29,216 nucleotides of DNA from UMGS1649 sp045637095. GTDB taxonomy: Bacteria > Bacillota > Clostridia > TANB77 > CAG-465. Location of the stretch: NCBI GenBank assembly GCA_045637095.1, contig JAZTYX010000056.1, forward strand, positions 1-29,216, written 5' to 3'. Below, piece by piece: positions 1-8,352 of this stretch. The notes under the pieces are model-generated. The model saw nothing but the letters and a program-made list of their open reading frames with translations. It was not told the origin of the DNA and ran no database searches. The position numbers were made by a program, and so were the translations under genes. Numbering within the stretch: the stretch's first letter is position 1; the number at the start of each line of letters is the position of its first letter.

Positions 1-1
1 A

Positions 2-436
2 GATGAAAAACAAACTAAAAATATGGATATAATTGCAAAAAACATATCCAATAAAAATACAATCGTAACTTTTACAAAAGATAATAGGATTATATTAAGT
101 GGAGAGGATATAAAAGAAACGGAAAGATTACAAGATAAAAAATATTTTAATTATGTGGAGAAGGGAAGATACAAAAAATTATACCAAACATTAAATAAGA
201 TAGTGCCATTGGTTAATCCGCCTAAAATTGCTAAGTGTTTTTATTCTATGTATTTAGAAACAAAGGATATGTTACCTGTAATAGATGAATTAGAAAATAT
301 GCCTAATGTATATGTTAATTTGAGCGTTGGAAAAAATGGAATAGTAGAATCTATGATAGGAGCAAATATGTTAAAAGATGTGCATAAAAAGTATCATATA
401 AAAGATATGTATTTATTTAGAGAAAATAGATGGTAA
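2..436 (+). CDS. C-terminal part of an unrecognised protein (5' end outside the window)
   Basis: The frame is open to the left edge: seven sense codons precede the first ATG at 23, and no ribosome binding site stands in front of that ATG. The gene therefore most likely starts outside the window and this is its C-terminal end of at least 144 codons. The visible part is mixed alpha/beta and rich in Lys, Asn and Ile, and ends in FRENRW. No transmembrane segment, signal peptide or catalytic motif stands out, and I do not recognise the family. The stop at 434-436 is followed by a hairpin terminator at 482-512, so this is the last gene of a rightward unit. A start at ATG 23 cannot be fully excluded. 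Confidence 0.6.
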   Translation, partial: DEKQTKNMDIIAKNISNKNTIVTFTKDNRIILSGEDIKETERLQDKKYFNYVEKGRYKKLYQTLNKIVPLVNPPKIAKCFYSMYLETKDMLPVIDELENMPNVYVNLSVGKNGIVESMIGANMLKDVHKKYHIKDMYLFRENRW

Positions 437-481
437 AACTAAAATAAGAATATAATATATATAAGTTAATTTAAAAGGAAC

Positions 482-512
482 AAGCCCCGAAATATCGGGG
501 CTTATAATTTTT
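482..512. terminator. Bidirectional intrinsic terminator
   Basis: A perfect 9-bp stem, AAGCCCCGA (482-490) and TCGGGGCTT (495-503), closes a 4-nt AATA loop and is followed by ATAATTTTT on the plus strand. It lies between the convergent ends of the left-edge gene and the S1-domain gene. On the minus strand the downstream tract is GTTCCTTTT, so it probably serves both. Confidence 0.85.
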
Positions 513-514
513 CC

Positions 515-1339
515 TCATCGGGCTTGTCTTGAAACAACTTTGGAGAGCTTCAAGTGAAGACCTTTTTTAGATGCGCTAGAAATAACGCATTCAACAGTGT
601 CGCCGTAGTGCAAAATAGGATGCCAGGTTTGGTAATCCAAGATGCCTGCAACCTGCGGGGAAACATTCACGAAGAAACCTGAAAATTTAGAATCAACGGG
701 TTCGTTGATTACGCCGGTTATCATTTCGCCGGGAGTGTACGTATCAGGGTTATATTCCGGGAATGTATCTTTGTACGATACGTTAAAGCGACCAAGTTCG
801 TCTAAGTTCAGTACCTTTACAAAGAAAGAGTCTCCTTTCTTGCAAATTTCAGCAGTTGAACGAATTCGTGCCTTGCAAAGATCAGGAACGCTGATTCGTG
901 CTTGAACTCCTTGACCTACATCACCAAATACGATTTTGGTTCTGGTGGCTGTGACATTAAAGGGAAGCGTGGGCATCTCTTTAATGAGTTCGAGGACTTC
1001 AAGCATGTTATCCTTTCTAGACAATGTTACTCTGTGACCTTTAATGCTTTTGATTTTTGCACAGATTGTTTTTTCCTTAAGACACCCTACCTGGAGAGGA
1101 AAGGGAAATTCCGGATTGTTTTGGGAATATGTCAAAGGATACATTGTTGCCTCGTCAAAAGGCAAGTAAGCGATAACTTCATCGCCTAACCGGATAGAAA
1201 GGGTTTCGTTAGCTTGGCTGATTGCTTCTACGTAACCTACAACGGTCATGTTCTCTTTAAATGCTTTTTCAACGTCTTTGAAAGTCATGTTAGCCAGAGG
1301 ATAACATGCTTCCGGTAAAATTTTTTCAAAATTACTCAT
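515..1339 (-). CDS. S1-domain RNA-binding protein
   Basis: 274 aa. I see about three S1-like OB-fold repeats: a divergent one at about residues 28-110, one at 125-190 (with a stretch like GQGVQARISVPDL) and a clear one at 200-268 (PGEMITGVIN... GFFVNVS... GDTVECVIS... LHLKLS). The S1 fold binds single-stranded RNA, as in ribosomal protein S1 and PNPase; the target here is unknown. It is shorter than ribosomal S1 and has no catalytic domain, so rpsA is not claimed. The start is fixed by GGAGGT at 1346-1351 (minus strand) and a sigma-A promoter just upstream. It is monocistronic, divergent from the SseB-like gene, and ends at the shared terminator. The base composition is odd: I count 106 G/C in 601-840 (44%) against 80 in mfd 5401-5640 (33%). 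Confidence 0.75.
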   Translation of the reverse strand: MSNFEKILPEACYPLANMTFKDVEKAFKENMTVVGYVEAISQANETLSIRLGDEVIAYLPFDEATMYPLTYSQNNPEFPFPLQVGCLKEKTICAKIKSIKGHRVTLSRKDNMLEVLELIKEMPTLPFNVTATRTKIVFGDVGQGVQARISVPDLCKARIRSTAEICKKGDSFFVKVLNLDELGRFNVSYKDTFPEYNPDTYTPGEMITGVINEPVDSKFSGFFVNVSPQVAGILDYQTWHPILHYGDTVECVISSASKKGLHLKLSKVVSRQAR

Positions 1340-1386
1340 GCTTATACCTCCAAAAATTTTTGTGGTTTGAAAATTGACCTGCGTAT

Positions 1387-1415
1387 ATTATACCACACTT
1401 GTTTACATAAATCAA
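1387..1415 (-). promoter_or_regulatory. Sigma-A promoter of the S1-domain gene
   Basis: On the minus strand, TTGATT (1410-1415) is followed after exactly 17 nt by TATAAT (1387-1392), with an extended -10 TGG directly before it. It lies about 50 nt upstream of the ATG at 1339. Confidence 0.8.
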
Positions 1416-1460
1416 GAGAGGCGGTGAATAAAAATATCTCAAAATACTTGCAAAATAGTG

Positions 1461-1489
1461 TTGAAAATTTTTTTATTATGTTATAGAAT
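1461..1489 (+). promoter_or_regulatory. Sigma-A promoter of the SseB-like gene
   Basis: TTGAAA (1461-1466), a 17-nt spacer and TAGAAT (1484-1489). The predicted transcript begins near 1496, which rules out the upstream ATG at 1458 and selects the ATG at 1515 with its RBS (AAGGAG at 1502-1507). Confidence 0.75.
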
Positions 1490-1514
1490 GGAAGTAACTA
1501 TAAGGAGCGGAAAT

Positions 1515-3005
1515 ATGAAAACAAAAGATTTTAAGGAACTATGTGCTGAGTATTCAGCTAATCCAAATTTGGATAACGAAAACGTGCTACTAAGAACTAT
1601 GGTATTTGATACTAAATTCTATGTTGCAACTAAGAAATATGATAAAGGAAATGCATTAAGATTGTTACAATCTGAAACTGGAACAATGGTATTATGTGTA
1701 TATACACATGATATGGATATCGATGCGGAAGTTAAAGAAAAATATGATATAACAGAGATGTATTTTGATGATATCTATGAAAATGTTAATGTAAATAATG
1801 TTGGATATATATTAATAAATCCAAGTTCAGAAGCGTTAACATTAACAGCGGCTCAAATATCTAAATTATATAGAGAAAAATATTATGCTGATGCAAGCTA
1901 TCCGTTACATCTAGAAAAAGATGTGGATTTCAAATGTAGAGCAATGAGCTTAGCAGAAGTTAATACGCAAGTTACTAGCAAGAAGCTAATAGAAGTATAT
2001 CTAGATGCACAAAAAGAAGAATCTGAGGAAAAAAGAGAAAAATTATTAAATAAATTCTTAGACGAATTTGTAAATCATGCTAAATTCTATACACCAGTAT
2101 TCCCAACAGGTGAGACTGATAGTATTGGAAATTATATTGTAAATAAAGAAAGAGTTATATATTTAACTGAAAACGGCACAAATGGTATGTATTATTTATT
2201 TGTTGATGCTGACAAAATAGTTAATGATTTAGAAGCAGATTTAGAAAAGACTTATGTATCTGTTTTTGATTTTGGAGACTATGTAACAATGATGGATGCG
2301 GCTCATGGTGCAATAGCAGGGTTAAAAATAATAGGAGATGTAGCTTTAGATTTACCGGCAAGCGATATATACTATTATAATGCAATAAAAGAACATAATG
2401 AACTATTAAAGGATGTAACTGTTCTACAAGGTTCTTATGCACCATCTGAAGAAATGACAGAAATAGAAAATGATATGAATGAATATTTTGCAGACATTCC
2501 TTCAGTAGAAAAAGTATGGCTTGGCAGAGAAATAGAAATGTACAAAAACAAAAAGAATGCGTTTGTATATAATGTAGTTCTTAAGTTAAAAGATGACAAG
2601 TTAAACAAAGAAGAAGTAAAAGATACTGTAAGAAAAATTCTAGGTAACAAACTATTTAGAATGTATGTATCTAAAGAAGAAGTAACAGATACTCAACTAA
2701 AACAAGTTTACGATATAGCTAACAAACCAGTTAAAAAAGTTGTTAAGGCTGTGGAAAAGAAAGAAGAAAAAGCCGAAGTTAAAGAAGTAGTAGTGGAAAA
2801 AGAAGAACCTAAAAAAACTACTACTAAAAAAGTGGCTTCGACAGCTAAGAAAACAACTACAAAAAAGGCAACTACTACAACTAAAAAAGCTGAACCAAAG
2901 GCTAAAGTAGAAGCTAAAAAAGAGGCAAAGAAACCAACTGTTAAAAAAACTACAACAACTAAGAAAACTACAACTTCAGCTAAAAAGCCTGCAACAAAAA
3001 AGTAG
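1515..3005 (+). CDS. SseB-like protein with a Lys/Thr-rich histone H1-like tail
   Basis: 496 aa from ATG 1515; the longer frame from 1458 would begin upstream of the transcript start. Residues about 30-120 resemble the SseB N-terminal domain: FYVATKK, a 'tVLCVYTHD' strand, and a GYILINPSSEAL motif where the family has its 'INP' signature. Residues about 180-400 hold a second region that resembles the SseB C-terminal domain. From about residue 405 to the end the chain becomes a low-complexity tail rich in Lys, Thr, Ala and Glu, first mixed charge (VEKKEEKAEVKE), then strongly basic with repeated KKTTTK and TTKK units. Such tails are typical of H1-like nucleic-acid-binding proteins. SseB has no established biochemical role (named for enhanced serine sensitivity in E. 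coli). The gene stands alone between its own promoter and a terminator at 3028-3060. The tail codes are AT-rich like the rest of the gene. Confidence 0.6.
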   Translation: MKTKDFKELCAEYSANPNLDNENVLLRTMVFDTKFYVATKKYDKGNALRLLQSETGTMVLCVYTHDMDIDAEVKEKYDITEMYFDDIYENVNVNNVGYILINPSSEALTLTAAQISKLYREKYYADASYPLHLEKDVDFKCRAMSLAEVNTQVTSKKLIEVYLDAQKEESEEKREKLLNKFLDEFVNHAKFYTPVFPTGETDSIGNYIVNKERVIYLTENGTNGMYYLFVDADKIVNDLEADLEKTYVSVFDFGDYVTMMDAAHGAIAGLKIIGDVALDLPASDIYYYNAIKEHNELLKDVTVLQGSYAPSEEMTEIENDMNEYFADIPSVEKVWLGREIEMYKNKKNAFVYNVVLKLKDDKLNKEEVKDTVRKILGNKLFRMYVSKEEVTDTQLKQVYDIANKPVKKVVKAVEKKEEKAEVKEVVVEKEEPKKTTTKKVASTAKKTTTKKATTTTKKAEPKAKVEAKKEAKKPTVKKTTTTKKTTTSAKKPATKK

Positions 3006-3027
3006 AAAAGAAATAATATAAATGAAC

Positions 3028-3060
3028 AAAAGATATACACGAAAAATGTATATCTTTTTC
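3028..3060 (+). terminator. Intrinsic terminator of the SseB-like gene
   Basis: A 12-bp perfect stem, AAAAGATATACA (3028-3039) and TGTATATCTTTT (3047-3058), with a 7-nt loop and a U-rich 3' arm continuing into TCTTTT. Confidence 0.8.
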
Positions 3061-3071
3061 TTTTGATAAAT

Positions 3072-3099
3072 GCGTGCTAAATGTTGAGATTTAGCATGC
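3072..3099. promoter_or_regulatory. Inverted repeat over the -35 box (possible operator)
   Basis: Half-sites GCGTGCTAAAT (3072-3082) and ATTTAGCATGC (3089-3099) are complementary over 11 positions, 10 Watson-Crick pairs plus one G-T, around a 6-nt centre, GTTGAG, that contains most of the -35 hexamer. There is no T tract after it, so it is not a terminator. The position suits binding by a dimeric repressor. The cognate protein is unknown. Confidence 0.45.
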
Positions 3100-3112
3100 T
3101 TTGTGATATAAT
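3084..3112 (+). promoter_or_regulatory. Sigma-A promoter of the DUF2344-mfd unit
   Basis: TTGAGA (3084-3089), a 17-nt spacer ending in the extended -10 TGA, and TATAAT (3107-3112). Because the ATG at 3081 lies inside the promoter, the gene must start at 3135. Confidence 0.8.
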
Positions 3113-3134
3113 TTCGAGATATAAGGAGAAAGTC

Positions 3135-3800
3135 ATGTATATCGTAAGAATAACTTATACAAAATCTAAAGAAGCAATATATATACCATCAAGTGAGTTA
3201 AGAAGAATTCTTGAGTCTGCTATGATAAGAGCGGGTGTTTATGTTGCATACACAAAAGATAATATTCCAGATATTACATTTGCAGATAATATTGCACTAG
3301 GTATTGAAAGTACTGCGGAAATTTGTGATGTTGTGCTTAAAGAACCAATAGCTGCAACATATATTGTAAAAAGCTTAAATAGAGAATTACCATCAGGAAT
3401 CGTTGTGCTTACTGTAGATCAAATAGGAGATTTTGAACCACAAATAGATAAATGTGCATATGCGGTAACATATGAAATAACTCCTAAACTTGGAGATGTT
3501 ACAAGAATGACAAATCGTGAATATGACGATTTAAGAGCTTGGTACAGATACCAAATGAAAACGTATTTATCTGAACCTAACATTTTAGTTTTAGTTAAAT
3601 CTATAGATAGAAGTGAAAGAATAGATATTAAACCGGCCATTATGAACTGGGATATACAAATAAATGATGCAACAAGAGTAACAGTATCTAAAGATACAGA
3701 ATATATGTTTAATCCGCATTATATTATGGATGGTTTTATGGAATTTGTAGATAGAAAAATAGATTACACAGTTAAAAGAATAAAAATATTATATAACTAA
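3135..3800 (+). CDS. DUF2344 / TIGR03936 radical-SAM-associated protein
   Basis: 221 aa from ATG 3135, RBS AAGGAG at 3123-3128. The first 115 residues follow the DUF2344 pattern closely: YIVRITYTKSKEAIYIPSSE, then RILESAMIRAGVYVAYT, a GIESTAEICDVVL strand and a LNRELPSGIVVL turn. In most Clostridia this domain is found next to, or fused to, a B12-binding radical-SAM protein beside rng and rplU; neither partner is in this window. The C-terminal half (about residues 130-221) is less conserved and lacks recognisable motifs. Function is not established. It is followed 37 nt later by mfd with no terminator, so it probably leads the mfd operon, driven by the promoter at 3084-3112. Confidence 0.7.
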   Translation: MYIVRITYTKSKEAIYIPSSELRRILESAMIRAGVYVAYTKDNIPDITFADNIALGIESTAEICDVVLKEPIAATYIVKSLNRELPSGIVVLTVDQIGDFEPQIDKCAYAVTYEITPKLGDVTRMTNREYDDLRAWYRYQMKTYLSEPNILVLVKSIDRSERIDIKPAIMNWDIQINDATRVTVSKDTEYMFNPHYIMDGFMEFVDRKIDYTVKRIKILYN

Positions 3801-3837
3801 TAAGCATATATAATATTAAACATATAAAGGAGAGACG

Positions 3838-6800
3838 ATGAATCCGCTAGTTAAAGAATTGCCAAAACACAGCAAGTTTAAAGAACTTCTGAAGTGTATT
3901 AAAGATGGCGAAACAAATTTAAGTATAACGGGACTTACAGATGCAACTAAGGCACACGTCATATATAGTTTGTACAACTATAGTGGCGTGCGCCCAGTTG
4001 TTGTATGTCCAAATGTAAGTTCTGCAAAAAGATTTATGCAAGATATTAAATTTTATGCAGAAAAAGATATTGTTTTCATGCCTGCGCGTGAAATTATATA
4101 CTATGATGTAGACGCACAAAGCAGAGAAACAAATAATGCAAGGGTAGGGGCTATATCTAAACTTGTAGATAACAAAGATATGATTCTTGTTACTACAATA
4201 GATGCGCTTCTTCAACCAATGCTACCTAAAAAGGAATACGAAAATCTTAATATGACTATTTCTTTAGGTGAAGAATTAGACCTAGAGGATGTTATATTAA
4301 AATTAGATAGACTTGGATATACTCGTGAAGATATAGTTCTTGCAAAAGGACAATTCTCTGTAAGAGGTGGAATAATAGACATATTCCCAACTGATGCTAA
4401 GATGCCATATAGAGTTGAATTATTTGGTACTGAAGTGGATAACATCAGAACCTTTGATACCGAAACACAAAGAAGTATGGATACGGTCCATGACTTCTAT
4501 ATAACATTCTCCACAGAGCATGTTGTATCACTTGAAACTAAAGAAAATGCAATAAATAAACTTAAGAGTATTCTTGATGAAGATATTTCTTTAGATGTCA
4601 AAAAAAGTATTAAAGCAGATATAGAGAGAATGGAAGAAGGTAATATTTCAGGATTAATAGATAGATATTATGAACTATTTGTTCCAAAAAGAGTTACATT
4701 ACTAGATTATCTGGAATCTAACTTTGCAATCTTTATGGATGAAACTGCAAGAGAAATTAGTAGAGCAGAGGCCATTAAATACGAAAATAATGAAGCAATA
4801 AAAGTAATAACAATGAATGGTAATGTATATTCTAAATATGCATTCAAATACGTTAGTTTTGAGGAAATAGAACTTAAACTAAAAAGCCTATCTACAGTAT
4901 ATATGAGTAAACTAGGACAAGATAGAGTTATGCATGCGAAAAGAAAAGAGTACAGCTTTAGCTGTAGGGAGGTCAACTTTTTTCGTAGCACAATGGATCT
5001 ACTTATTAAGGACATCAAGAGATATAAAGAAGAAAGAAAAATAATATTAATGGTATTTTCTACACTTCAAAAAGTTGAAACTGTAAAAAATGCTATGGAA
5101 GATAACGGTGTAAAAACTAAATTTGTACAAGACATATCTATGGTAGATACTTTAGATAATAACACTATATATATCACACAAGGATTAATTTCTGCTGGAT
5201 TTACTTATGATGAATTTGATCTTGTAGTTATTTCAGAAAGTTTATCTGGTACTTCTAAAAAAGAAGTTAAATCTTCAAAAGCTTTTATGGGAGATATGCT
5301 AAACTCTTATGAAGACTTAAAAGTTGGAGATTATGTAGTACATGTAAACCATGGTATAGGTAAGTATTTAGGTATTGAAACAATAGATACCGCTGGTGTA
5401 GTTAAAGACTATATTAAGTTAGAATATAAAGATGGTGGAACACTATACATTCCAATTACAAGCTTAGATAGTATTAAGAAATATGTTTGTGAGGATGGAT
5501 TTGCTCCTAAGATGAACAAACTTGGTACTAAGGAATGGGAAACTACAAAGGCTAAGGTTACTAAACATGTTAGTGATGTTGCTAAAGAGTTAACACTTCT
5601 TTATGCCAAAAGAGCTCAGGCTAAAGGTTTTGCATTCTCTAAGGATACACCTTGGCAAAGAGAGTTTGAAGCAGACTTTGAGTATGAACTAACTGGTGAC
5701 CAAAAAAGAGCTATAATGGAAATGAAAAAAGATATGGAAAATACTAAACCAATGGATAGACTATTATGTGGTGATGTTGGTTATGGTAAAACAGAAGTAG
5801 CAATCCGTGGAGCATTTAAAGCAGTTATGGATTCTAAACAAGTTGCATATTTTGTTCCAACAACAGTCTTATCTTTACAACAATATAATACATTTAAGAA
5901 TCGAATGGAGAAGTTTGGTGTTAAAGTAGAAATGTTAAGTCGTTTTAGAACGCCAAAACAACAACAAGAAATAATCGCTAAACTTGAATCTGGAGAAATA
6001 GATGTAGTTGTAGGAACACACAGAATACTTTCAAAAGATGTTAAGTTCAAAGATTTAGGTTTCTTAATAATAGACGAAGAACACAGATTTGGTGTTGAAG
6101 ATAAAGAAAAGATTAAGAAGTATAAAAATAACATAGATGTACTTTCTATGACTGCAACTCCAATACCAAGAACATTACACATGTCTATGATAGGAATTCG
6201 TGATGTTTCTGTAATAACAGAACCGCCGCAAGAAAGATTACCAGTACATACATATGTATCAGAATATAATTCGGCGATGGTTGCTGAAGGAATAGAAAAA
6301 GAACTTGCTCGTGATGGTCAAGTGTTCTACTTAAGTAATAGAGTAGAAAACATTGAAAGTATAGTAGCTAAAGTTAGAAGCTTAGCACCAACAGCAAGAG
6401 TAGCTTTTGCACATGGTAAAATGACACCAAACCAAATAGAAGATACAATGGTTGAGTATATGAATCACGAATCAGATATCCTAGTTTGTACTACAATTCT
6501 AGAGTCTGGTATAGATATACCAAATGCAAATACAATAATAATTGAAAACGCAGATAAGTTAGGCTTAGCACAACTTTACCAAATTCGTGGAAGAGTTGGT
6601 CGTTCAAATAGACTTGCTTATGCGTATGTTACATATAATAGAGGCAGTATTTTAACAGAAGAAGCATCAAAACGTTTAGGGGCAATTAAAGATTATAGTG
6701 AATTTGGTAGTGGATTTAAGATAGCTTTAAGAGATCTTGAAATCCGTGGCGCTGGAAATCTTTTAGGTGCAGAACAATCTGGCCATATGATGATGGTAGG

Positions 6801-7266
6801 TTATGATATGTATGCTTCAATGCTTAATAAAGCAATAGAAAAAGAAAAACTTAAGATAGATAATGATACTACTGGAGAAAAGATTTCGGAAGATGTTAAA
6901 ATTACACTTGATGTTTCTGCAAATATTCCAAGTGACTATATTAAAAATAGTACACTTAAGATTGAAATGTATGGAAAACTTTCAAATGCAGATACAGATG
7001 GAGATATAGAAGATGTAATTGATGAGTTTATAGATAGATTTGGAGAGATTCCAAAGGAAACTATGAACCTAATTGAAATAGTAAAATTAAGAAATAGATG
7101 CAGAAAACTAAGAATAAAAGAAGTTAAGGTTCAAGGTGATTTTTTATGGTTTATGGATAACACAAAAAATCACATAAAATATAGGTTGACAAATACCGCA
7201 AAAAGTGATATATTGAGCTTTGTAAATAGCTCGATTGGTATACTTGAACAAGCCATGAGTAAATAG
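3838..7266 (+). CDS. mfd: Transcription-repair coupling factor Mfd
   Basis: 1142 aa, the normal full length. Mfd is a DNA translocase that displaces RNA polymerase stalled at lesions and recruits UvrA, starting transcription-coupled repair. Domains in order: a UvrB-like N-terminal region (to about 330) with IYYDVDAQSRET and VRGGIIDIFPTDA; the CarD-like RNA-polymerase-interacting domain at about 490-560 (VGDYVVHVNHGIGKY); and the RecG-like helicase with Walker A GDVGYGKTE near 645, DEEH near 746, SMTATPIPRT and the arginine-finger motif QIRGRVGRS near 915. The C-terminal TRCF domain, which masks UvrA binding, ends the protein. Start ATG has GGAGAG upstream. It sits between DUF2344 and the foldase gene (21 nt gap). 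The other repair gene here, uvrB, is 13 kb away. Confidence 0.97.
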   Translation: MNPLVKELPKHSKFKELLKCIKDGETNLSITGLTDATKAHVIYSLYNYSGVRPVVVCPNVSSAKRFMQDIKFYAEKDIVFMPAREIIYYDVDAQSRETNNARVGAISKLVDNKDMILVTTIDALLQPMLPKKEYENLNMTISLGEELDLEDVILKLDRLGYTREDIVLAKGQFSVRGGIIDIFPTDAKMPYRVELFGTEVDNIRTFDTETQRSMDTVHDFYITFSTEHVVSLETKENAINKLKSILDEDISLDVKKSIKADIERMEEGNISGLIDRYYELFVPKRVTLLDYLESNFAIFMDETAREISRAEAIKYENNEAIKVITMNGNVYSKYAFKYVSFEEIELKLKSLSTVYMSKLGQDRVMHAKRKEYSFSCREVNFFRSTMDLLIKDIKRYKEERKIILMVFSTLQKVETVKNAMEDNGVKTKFVQDISMVDTLDNNTIYITQGLISAGFTYDEFDLVVISESLSGTSKKEVKSSKAFMGDMLNSYEDLKVGDYVVHVNHGIGKYLGIETIDTAGVVKDYIKLEYKDGGTLYIPITSLDSIKKYVCEDGFAPKMNKLGTKEWETTKAKVTKHVSDVAKELTLLYAKRAQAKGFAFSKDTPWQREFEADFEYELTGDQKRAIMEMKKDMENTKPMDRLLCGDVGYGKTEVAIRGAFKAVMDSKQVAYFVPTTVLSLQQYNTFKNRMEKFGVKVEMLSRFRTPKQQQEIIAKLESGEIDVVVGTHRILSKDVKFKDLGFLIIDEEHRFGVEDKEKIKKYKNNIDVLSMTATPIPRTLHMSMIGIRDVSVITEPPQERLPVHTYVSEYNSAMVAEGIEKELARDGQVFYLSNRVENIESIVAKVRSLAPTARVAFAHGKMTPNQIEDTMVEYMNHESDILVCTTILESGIDIPNANTIIIENADKLGLAQLYQIRGRVGRSNRLAYAYVTYNRGSILTEEASKRLGAIKDYSEFGSGFKIALRDLEIRGAGNLLGAEQSGHMMMVGYDMYASMLNKAIEKEKLKIDNDTTGEKISEDVKITLDVSANIPSDYIKNSTLKIEMYGKLSNADTDGDIEDVIDEFIDRFGEIPKETMNLIEIVKLRNRCRKLRIKEVKVQGDFLWFMDNTKNHIKYRLTNTAKSDILSFVNSSIGILEQAMSK

Positions 7267-7287
7267 GAAAGAATAGGGGTAGAAAAA

Positions 7288-8319
7288 ATGGAAAAAGAAC
7301 AAAAAGTAAAAAAACCAGGTAACAAAGATTCTTTAATAATAGGAATTGTTATAGCAGTTGTACTTGCTCTTACAGCAGCAATTGTTGGTTACGTATTCTG
7401 GGGAGTAGGTAGCGAAGTAGTAATTCACTATAAAGGTGGAGAAGTTACAAGAGGAACTTACGAATCTGTATATAGATACTGGGCACCAACATTAGCATAC
7501 TATGGATATAATCCAGATGCAGCACCAGAATTAGTAGTTGATGAAATATTATTAAATGAAGTTTTATATAAAGAAGCAGTAGAAGCAGGATTAAAAATCA
7601 CTGATGAAGATCAAAAATCAATAAATGATCAATTTGCAGATAAAACAAATGTTGAAGGTCTAGTAGCACAAGGTGTTGATGTAGACGAACTTAAAAAATT
7701 CTTTGAGAAAAATGCAGTTATAACAGCATATCTTGATGCAAAACAAGAAAAAATAACTACTGAAGAAATGAAGAAATTCATAACTCAAGAAGAAGGTGAA
7801 GATGCTGACCTTAACATTTACAAAACAAGACACATATTATTCGCATTTACAGCAGATATGACAGATGCAGATAAAGCTAAATTATTAAAAGAAGCTAACG
7901 ATGTTTTAGCAAAAGTTAAAAAAGGTGAAGATTTTGCGAAACTTGCAGCAGAACATTCAGATGATGGTTCAGCTCAAAACGGCGGACAATTCGATATGGT
8001 TAACAATGCTTCAGTTGTAAAAGCATATAGAGAAGCAGTTACTAAATTAAAAGCAGGTGCAGTTGCAGCTAAAGTTGTTGAAACAGAATATGGATATCAC
8101 ATCATAAAATTAGATAGCATTGAAAACAATGGAAGACTTACAGATGAAACTGAACTTTCATATTTCATAAATGCATATATTTCAGATAGAATAAGTGAAG
8201 TATTTGATCCAGCTGATGAAACAAGCAAAAAAGAATTAGAAGCTGTTAAAGAATTATCTTTAAGAATAGATGCTGAATTAGGTATTATTCACGAAGATAC
8301 AACTACTGAAACAAAATAA
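7288..8319 (+). CDS. Membrane-anchored parvulin-type peptidyl-prolyl isomerase (PrsA/SurA-like)
   Basis: 343 aa. A short basic cytoplasmic start is followed by one hydrophobic segment at about residues 16-38 (GIVIAVVLALTAAIVGYVF). A SurA-like N-terminal helical domain follows, with ELVVDEILLNEVLYKEAVE around residues 78-95, then the parvulin domain at about 178-272 (YKTRHILFAF, LAAEHSDDGSAQNGGQFDM, ETEYGYHIIKLD). Such proteins catalyse prolyl isomerisation and help exported proteins fold at the outer face of the membrane. There is no Cys after the hydrophobic segment, so unlike typical PrsA it is not a lipoprotein but an uncleaved or signal-peptidase-I type anchor. It follows mfd by 21 nt, RBS AGGGGT, and precedes an rRNA methyltransferase-like gene. 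Confidence 0.85.
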   Translation: MEKEQKVKKPGNKDSLIIGIVIAVVLALTAAIVGYVFWGVGSEVVIHYKGGEVTRGTYESVYRYWAPTLAYYGYNPDAAPELVVDEILLNEVLYKEAVEAGLKITDEDQKSINDQFADKTNVEGLVAQGVDVDELKKFFEKNAVITAYLDAKQEKITTEEMKKFITQEEGEDADLNIYKTRHILFAFTADMTDADKAKLLKEANDVLAKVKKGEDFAKLAAEHSDDGSAQNGGQFDMVNNASVVKAYREAVTKLKAGAVAAKVVETEYGYHIIKLDSIENNGRLTDETELSYFINAYISDRISEVFDPADETSKKELEAVKELSLRIDAELGIIHEDTTTETK

Positions 8320-8352
8320 GTAAAATAATTTAAAGAAAAGAAGATAGTGTAT

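Noticed and set aside
642..1189. Plus-strand frames 642-905 and 902-1189 opposite the S1-domain gene
   Set aside because: They lie antisense to a gene with promoter, RBS, domain pattern and terminator, and show no RBS or family motif of their own.
1458..1514. Upstream ATG extension of the SseB-like gene
   Set aside because: The start lies before the predicted transcript start of a good TTGAAA-17-TAGAAT promoter, and AAGGAG stands before ATG 1515.
2708..3040. Minus-strand 110-aa hydrophobic frame
   Set aside because: It is the antisense reading of the Lys/Thr-rich repeat codons, which gives Val/Phe-rich sequence automatically; it has no RBS.
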